Assembly: GCF_000371925.1 (NCBI RefSeq) | Contig: NZ_AQVE01000029.1 | Span: 1 to 42,056, forward strand | From: Thiolinea disciformis DSM 14473 | GTDB lineage: Bacteria > Pseudomonadota > Gammaproteobacteria > Thiotrichales > Thiotrichaceae | Reading direction: 5' to 3' | DNA: 42,056 bases | Shown here: in pieces, positions 37,876 to 42,056 of the stretch | Position numbering within the stretch: position 1 is the stretch's first letter | Layout of the letters: every line of letters begins with the position of its first letter | The notes under the pieces: generated by a model | The model's input: only the letters and a program-made list of their open reading frames with translations | The model's database searches: none | Told to the model about the DNA's origin: nothing | Position numbers and translations under genes: made by a program

Positions 37876-38385
37876 TTACTCCTTGCCTACTGTGTGCGTG
37901 CCTACAGTAACCAGCGGCTGATTGAAGTTGCGTACAGATTCCCAAAAATCTATCAGCAAGATCAGCCCACTAGACAAGGCAAAAAATACTCCCACCCCAT
38001 AAAACCAAGCCTGAGACCAACCAGTGACTGGCGCAGCATTGCTAAGATTGATTAGGGTTTGTGACCAACTGCCGCTGAAAATGAGATAAGTCACCCACAG
38101 CATCAAGACGAGGGCTAATAAATGGCATAGACGTTGCGCTTTAGGCGGTAAAGTAGACACCACCTCCCCTAAAGTCATATGACTACGGTCGTGCAGGGCA
38201 ACTACCGCCCCCATAAACGTCAACCATACAAATAACCAACGTGACACTTCTTCAGAAAAAGCAATGCCCGAGTTAAATCCATAACGCAGTAGTACATTGC
38301 CAAACACTAACACCACCATAAAAGTAAGCAGTACTACCATGAGTGCAGAAAGCACTCGGCAGTACCCATCCATTATTCGCTTCAT
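37876..38385 (-). CDS. dctQ: TRAP transporter small permease DctQ
   Basis: Encodes 169 residues with four membrane helices and the family motif NVLLRYGFNSGIAFSEEVSRWLFVWLTFMGAVVAL between helices 1 and 2. DctQ partners DctM in the inner membrane. It follows the dehydrogenase gene after 23 bases, so transport and the first oxidation step share one transcript. Confidence 0.92.
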   Translation of the reverse strand: MKRIMDGYCRVLSALMVVLLTFMVVLVFGNVLLRYGFNSGIAFSEEVSRWLFVWLTFMGAVVALHDRSHMTLGEVVSTLPPKAQRLCHLLALVLMLWVTYLIFSGSWSQTLINLSNAAPVTGWSQAWFYGVGVFFALSSGLILLIDFWESVRNFNQPLVTVGTHTVGKE

Positions 38386-38408
38386 GCACTCCTCCTTACA
38401 CGAAAAGC

Positions 38409-39302
38409 CTAACTCGCTATCAAACTATTGAAGGTGGATCGCAAAGCCTCAGCATCAGGCTTTAATCCTGTAATCAGTTCAAATGCCGCAACCGCTTGAA
38501 ACACCGCCATTCCAGCACCTGAAGCAACACGACAAGCTTTTAAACGTGCTGCTTTGAGTAATTCAGTTTCCAGTGGGAAATAAATAATATCGACCACCCA
38601 TAAGCGTGCTTCGAGCAGCTCTAAAGGAAAAGGCGTTCCGGGAAGTTTCGACATACCAACCGGTGTGGCATTTACAATGCCATCAATGTGCGGCATTAAA
38701 TCAGCACTAATTACTGTAGTGACAACTCGCTCCGCATCGTATTGTGTACTGAGGCTTTGCGCTAAGTCGTGAGCACGTTTAGCACTAACATCGGTAATAA
38801 ATAGCTTAGTCACGCCCGATTGCAGTAGTGCATGTGCTACCGCAAGACCTGCCCCACCTGCACCAATTAGCAGTACATGATCGCGTTTGGTCGCACCCAT
38901 TTCCTCTTGAAAACTTAACGCGAAGCCGGATAAATCCGTATTGTGCCCAATACGTTTACCGTCTTTAAACACGACGGTATTCACCGCTCCCACGGCTTTA
39001 GCCGTATCACTCAACTCATCTAAAAAAGGAATGATTTGCTGTTTATAGGGAAACGTAATATTCAAGCCGGCAAAACCACAATATTGGGTAGCCGCCAATA
39101 ACTGTTCGAGGCTCGGCCTGTTCGGCCCCATTTGATCCGTATCCAGCAACTGGTAGAGATAATGTAAGCCTAGACGCTCGCCTTCGGCTTGGTGCATGGC
39201 GGGAGTACGTGAGCCTTGAATACCTTGCCCAATAAGACCTGCAAGCACCTTACGACGCTGCTGAATCGGCTTAATAGGGGGTGTGTTATGGAGCTGTGGC
39301 AC
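38409..39302 (-). CDS. Quinate/shikimate dehydrogenase (AroE/YdiB family, probably NAD-dependent)
   Basis: Encodes 297 residues from a GTG at 39302 with GGAGGAG upstream. The N-terminal substrate domain shows GSRTPAMH (residues 30-37), catalytic Lys87 in LNITFPYKQQ and Asp123 in GHNTDLSGF. The nucleotide domain has GAGGAG (147-152) and then an Asp at 171 (FITDVSAKR) where biosynthetic AroE has the NRT basic patch for NADP. Asp here favours NAD, as in catabolic quinate/shikimate dehydrogenases. It would oxidise quinate to 3-dehydroquinate and/or shikimate to 3-dehydroshikimate. It is the first gene of the operon and faces the TetR gene. Biosynthetic AroE is the alternative, less likely given the neighbours. 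Confidence 0.9.
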   Translation of the reverse strand: MPQLHNTPPIKPIQQRRKVLAGLIGQGIQGSRTPAMHQAEGERLGLHYLYQLLDTDQMGPNRPSLEQLLAATQYCGFAGLNITFPYKQQIIPFLDELSDTAKAVGAVNTVVFKDGKRIGHNTDLSGFALSFQEEMGATKRDHVLLIGAGGAGLAVAHALLQSGVTKLFITDVSAKRAHDLAQSLSTQYDAERVVTTVISADLMPHIDGIVNATPVGMSKLPGTPFPLELLEARLWVVDIIYFPLETELLKAARLKACRVASGAGMAVFQAVAAFELITGLKPDAEALRSTFNSLIAS

Positions 39303-39336
39303 AACTCTCCTCCTCGATATTTGATACTCACTATAC

Positions 39337-39386
39337 TTTGTACCAAGTGGTTCATTTTATCAAGACATTTTGTACCAAATAGTTAA
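39337..39386. promoter_or_regulatory. Two repeated operator-like boxes in the dehydrogenase/TetR divergent promoter
   Basis: TTTGTACCAAGTGGTTCA (39337-39354) and TTTGTACCAAATAGTTAA (39369-39386) share 14 of 18 bases, in the same orientation and 32 bases apart, about three helical turns. The first contains a near-palindrome, GTACCA-AG-TGGTTC. They lie 35-84 bases upstream of the dehydrogenase start and 116-165 bases upstream of the TetR start. They are good candidates for TetR binding sites controlling both directions. The surrounding DNA is very AT-rich, as expected for promoters. Confidence 0.6.
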
Positions 39387-39501
39387 TTTAATTTTTTTAA
39401 ATTTTATATATTGCCGCTAGGCTCACTGCTGTAGCTTGCGTTTCGCCGGTGAAGTGGTTACAACATGGCTCGAATACGCGCTAATGCAAAAGGAATTTCT
39501 C

Positions 39502-40188
39502 ATGTCCACTGCCGATGATGATCCATTACTCGAACCCAAAGCTGGTTGGAAACAAAACCCCGAAGCTGTGCGCATGGATATTATTAAGGTTGCCACGGCC
39601 GAATTTGCACTCAATGGTTTATCTGGTGCACGCGTCAACGAGATCGCTGCCAAAACCAAAACGTCTAAACGTATGATTTATTACTATTTTGGCGATAAAG
39701 ATGGTTTGTATCAGCAGGTTTTGATTGAGGCTTATCGTGAAGTACGGGAAGGTGAACACAAACTCGATTTAGAGCATGTAGAGCCAGTAGCTGCCTTAAG
39801 AAACTTGGTAGAATTTACCTTTGACCATCATCGGCGCAATCCCGATTTCATCCGCTTAGTCATGATTGAGAATATTCACCATGGCGAATACCTCAAACAT
39901 GCTGCACTGATCAAATCACTGAACCAACCGGTCATTGAGCGCTTAGAACGGATTTATAAACGCGGTTTGGAACAACAGTTATTTCGCGACGGCATTACAG
40001 CCTTGGCATTACACTGGCATATCAGCGCCTTGAGTTTTTTCAATGTTTCAAACCAAACGACCTTCTCCATAAGCTTTGGCAAAAGTCTGTTTACTAAAAC
40101 AGGGCAAAACACGCTAAAACAACAGGTGGTGGACATGGTGTTACGCTTTGTATTGAAGCCGGAATTGATTCAACAACTCGGCAACTAG
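39502..40188 (+). CDS. TetR-family regulator, probable regulator of the quinate/shikimate operon
   Basis: Encodes 228 residues from the ATG at 39502, seven bases after AGGA; in-frame ATGs further upstream are less likely. The N-terminal helix-turn-helix is classical (IIKVATAEFALNGLSGARVNEIAAKTKTSKRMIYYYFGDKDGLYQQVL, residues 27-74). A helical ligand domain follows, including the segment VEPVAALRNLVEFTFDHHRRNPDFIRLVMIENIHHG. It is divergent from the dehydrogenase operon, with two repeated boxes in the shared gap. It probably responds to a pathway intermediate; the ligand is unknown. Confidence 0.9.
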   Translation: MSTADDDPLLEPKAGWKQNPEAVRMDIIKVATAEFALNGLSGARVNEIAAKTKTSKRMIYYYFGDKDGLYQQVLIEAYREVREGEHKLDLEHVEPVAALRNLVEFTFDHHRRNPDFIRLVMIENIHHGEYLKHAALIKSLNQPVIERLERIYKRGLEQQLFRDGITALALHWHISALSFFNVSNQTTFSISFGKSLFTKTGQNTLKQQVVDMVLRFVLKPELIQQLGN

Positions 40189-40269
40189 CTAAAAGCAAAA
40201 CGCGCACTTTTTGCATTCTGAACGCAGTGTAGTAGGCTGTGGGCTTTTAATGCAGCCTTGAGAGAACAT

Positions 40270-40860
40270 ATGCCCCACCCGTTATTAGCCAAGCGCTATT
40301 GGATTTTTGATATGGATGGCACGTTGACCGTCGCCAAACATGATTTCCCAGCCATGCGCACTGAGTTAGGCTTAGACCCAAATCAAACCATCTTAGAAAG
40401 TTTAGCCGCGATGTCCCCTGAACAAGCGGCTCCCTTTCGGGCACGTCTACATGAGATGGAGTTCGCGATTGCGAAACAATCTGAGCCAGCACAGGGGGCT
40501 ATCGAATTACTGAAGTATTTAAACGTGCAAGGCAAAACATTTGGTATTTTAACGCGCAATAGTGCAGCGAATACACAAGTTACCTTGCAAGCGGCTGGCT
40601 TAGCGCCGTTTTTCCCCCTAGAACATATTATTAGTCGTGATGATGCGGCGCCAAAACCCAATCCAGAAGGTATTTATCTCCTACTTAAACGCTGGCAAGG
40701 TACTCAAGAGCAGGCTGTGATGGTTGGTGATTTTCACTATGATTTACACGCTGGACGAGCCGCACAAACCACCACACTTTACGTCGATCCAAGCGGCGAA
40801 TTTGCTTATCGCGCTGACGCTGATGTTTGGGTGCACACCTTGAGTGAATTACTCCAATAA
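40270..40860 (+). CDS. HAD-superfamily phosphatase (subfamily IA)
   Basis: Encodes 196 residues from the ATG at 40270; a TTG at 40258 is the alternative. All HAD motifs are present: FDMDGTL with nucleophile Asp14 and Asp16, ILTRNSA (motif II), Lys in DAAPKPNPEG (motif III) and VGDFHYDLHAGRAA (motif IV). A short helical cap lies between motifs I and II. It resembles phosphoglycolate phosphatase-like enzymes acting on small phosphorylated metabolites, but the substrate is not clear. It leads a three-gene plus-strand group with the NTAQ1-like gene 47 bases downstream. Confidence 0.85.
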   Translation: MPHPLLAKRYWIFDMDGTLTVAKHDFPAMRTELGLDPNQTILESLAAMSPEQAAPFRARLHEMEFAIAKQSEPAQGAIELLKYLNVQGKTFGILTRNSAANTQVTLQAAGLAPFFPLEHIISRDDAAPKPNPEGIYLLLKRWQGTQEQAVMVGDFHYDLHAGRAAQTTTLYVDPSGEFAYRADADVWVHTLSELLQ

Positions 40861-40907
40861 CTTAGTGCGTAACTAAGTGGCTTAAATTATCTAACGACTA
40901 CTCACTG

Positions 40908-41456
40908 ATGACCCTACCCCAACGCGAAAATTATGCTTACCACCCACGTTATTGTGAAGAAAATATCTGGTGGCTTTGTCAGCAACCCGACTTGATTCAT
41001 AGTGATGTGCTGGTGATAGCGGCTACCGAAGCTGAATGTTTCCCTATTCTTTGCCAGCGCGAAGCTAATGCGCCAGACGAGCCTTTGTTGTGGGATTATC
41101 ACGTTGTATTACTGTGGCACGCGAGCCATCAAGCTTACATCCTTGATTTTGATACCACTTTACCTTTTTGCACACCACTTGAGCGTTATTTTGAACAGTC
41201 TTTTTTAGCGGAAGAACTCTTATATCCTGAATATGTGCCATTATTTCGTGTCATTAAAGCAAAAGATTATGCACGCGATTTAAAATCAGATCGTAGGCAT
41301 ATGAAAACGAAAAAAGGTTGGTTAGCGCCACCTCCACCTTGGCCAGTAATTAGTGAAAGCGAAAGCAATTTGAATCAACTTACAACGATGTTGGATCAAG
41401 GTTATGGAAAAGTACTGAATGCCACTGCATTATTAAAAACCTATAACCATGCTTAA
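40908..41456 (+). CDS. NTAQ1-like protein N-terminal glutamine amidohydrolase
   Basis: Encodes 182 residues. Three segments match the eukaryotic NTAQ1 (Nt_Gln_amidase) family closely: YCEENIWWLC at 15-24, LLWDYHVVLLW at 60-70 and YILDFDTTLPFCTPLERY at 77-94. The catalytic triad is therefore Cys16, His65 and Asp82, corresponding to Cys28, His81 and Asp97 of human NTAQ1. That enzyme deamidates N-terminal Gln to Glu in the arginine branch of the N-degron pathway. C-terminal motifs (DLKSDRRHMKTKKGWLAPPPPWP) are also typical. Length is normal for the family. No strong ribosome-binding site is seen, so translation may be coupled to neighbours. Presence in a bacterium is unusual; whether Gln-peptides are its substrate here is inference. 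Confidence 0.88.
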   Translation: MTLPQRENYAYHPRYCEENIWWLCQQPDLIHSDVLVIAATEAECFPILCQREANAPDEPLLWDYHVVLLWHASHQAYILDFDTTLPFCTPLERYFEQSFLAEELLYPEYVPLFRVIKAKDYARDLKSDRRHMKTKKGWLAPPPPWPVISESESNLNQLTTMLDQGYGKVLNATALLKTYNHA

Positions 41457-41465
41457 CTGTCCATC

Positions 41466-41775
41466 ATGAATTTAGAGCTTGATCATATCTTTATAGCGGT
41501 CACAGCCAATGCCCCTGAAGCTGAACTTTTAACCAACTTCGGCTTAACAGAAGGCACACCGAATCAGCATCAAGGCCAAGGCACAGCCAATCGCCGTTTT
41601 TTCTTTCACAATGCGTTTATTGAGTTACTGTATCTAACAAATGCGGAAGAAGCACAAAGTGAATTAGTTAAACCCACACATTTATTTGAACGTTTAAGTC
41701 AACACGATCAGAGCATTTCACCTTTTGGTGTTTGCTTTCGCCCGCAAGCCCATAATCAACGCTCTATACCTTTTC
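41466..41775 (+). pseudogene. VOC-family gene truncated by an IS1-type element
   Basis: The frame opens nine bases after the NTAQ1-like gene with MNLELDHIFIAVTANAPEAELLTNFGL and proceeds normally through GTANRRFFFHNAFIELLYLTN and SPFGVCFRPQAHNQRSIPF. It then enters foreign DNA at about 41776 and stops at 41783 with two codons supplied by the element. About 103 residues remain; the family usually continues for another 80 or so, including the metal-binding Glu strand. The remainder presumably lies beyond the right edge of the insertion. The product is therefore probably inactive. Confidence 0.8.
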
Positions 41776-42056
41776 GGTCGTGATTTAAGGGAGTTGAAAA
41801 CGCTTTGATGGAGCTTTATCGTTAAAGGCATTTGATCTGAGGAAGAGGTGTGTATGGCCACCGTACCAGTCGACTGCCGCTACTGTCAAAGTGCATCGAT
41901 TTACAAACACGGCTATGCGCGTAGTGGTGAACCGCGTTACCGCTGCCGTGATTGCCAACGTAGTTTTCAACTTTACTATCATAATGTGGGCAACCGCGAC
42001 GGTATTCCCGAAAAAATTGTTGAGATGGCGATCAATGGTTCAGGGGTTAGAGATAC
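41776..42056 (+). mobile_element. IS1-family insertion sequence, left part
   Basis: Coding similarity to the VOC family ends near 41775 and is followed by GGTCGTGATTTAAGGGAG, a plausible terminal inverted repeat, then about 60 bases of leader and an InsA-like gene. The other end, the second orf and the target duplication are outside the window, so the exact boundary is approximate. Confidence 0.8.
41854..42056 (+). CDS. insA: IS1-family InsA-like protein, partial
   Basis: Starts at the ATG at 41854, preceded by GAGGAAGAGG, and runs open to the window edge (67 codons). The N-terminal zinc ribbon CRYCQSASIYKHGYARSGEPRYRCRDCQRSFQLYY (paired CxxC motifs) and the following KIVEMAINGSGVRD match InsA of IS1, the DNA-binding regulator that is frameshifted into InsAB' transposase. 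The frameshift site would lie downstream. Confidence 0.88.
   Translation, partial: MATVPVDCRYCQSASIYKHGYARSGEPRYRCRDCQRSFQLYYHNVGNRDGIPEKIVEMAINGSGVRD

Noticed and set aside
40195-40214. GCAAAA/TTTTGC hairpin after the TetR gene as a terminator
   Set aside because: The stem is short and AT-rich with no T-run, so chance is likely.

Overview
The window looks like chromosome from a free-living gammaproteobacterium. The basis is the hut operon with a GntR-type HutC repressor, SppA, an RlmC-like methyltransferase, and dense ATGA-type gene overlaps. A member of the filamentous sulfur-oxidiser group (Thiothrix-like) is possible, but that is a guess from protein style, not a measured placement. Most of the window is catabolic gene clusters separated by a restriction-modification island. 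The right edge is broken by an IS1-family element.

Layout. (1) 1-1872, minus strand: small orphan genes (a reading frame broken by a stop and running off the left edge, a two-helix membrane protein, a HEAT-repeat protein, a small acidic protein). (2) 1928-8578, minus strand: an inositol operon transcribed iolG-iolB-iolC-iolD-iolE, with kinase and aldolase activities probably fused in IolC. Together these convert myo-inositol to malonate semialdehyde plus dihydroxyacetone phosphate; iolA, a dedicated transporter and an iol regulator are not in the window. Two similar 14-bp boxes lie upstream of iolG. (3) 8779-10163, plus strand: a VOC-fold protein and a DMT-family permease. (4) 10160-16302, minus strand: a complete histidine utilisation operon hutI-hutG-hutU-hutH-hutC with a HutC-type operator in front of hutI. 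(5) 16411-21209: OsmC-family protein, Lrp/AsnC regulator, a divergent leuA, a shared terminator and sppA.

(6) 21307-27853, minus strand: a type I restriction-modification locus in the order hsdR-hsdS-SLOG-like gene-[palindromic insert]-hsdM. (7) 28137-31188, plus strand: rlmC and an SLC13/RCK-domain permease. (8) 31220-39302, minus strand: an apparent quinate/shikimate catabolic operon encoding a quinate/shikimate dehydrogenase, a three-part TRAP transporter, type II dehydroquinase, 3-dehydroshikimate dehydratase (QuiC type), an AEC carrier and an AraC-family regulator. A divergent TetR gene (39502-40188) faces it across a promoter region with two repeated boxes. The predicted product, protocatechuate, would need a ring-cleavage pathway encoded elsewhere. 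(9) 40270-42056, plus strand: a HAD phosphatase, a protein resembling the eukaryotic N-terminal glutamine amidase NTAQ1, and a VOC gene cut by an IS1-family element that runs off the right edge.

I saw no rRNA, tRNA, CRISPR array or prophage. The points most worth following up are the NTAQ1-like protein, the SLOG-like gene embedded in the type I locus, and the self-contained quinate/shikimate operon with its repeated operator boxes.
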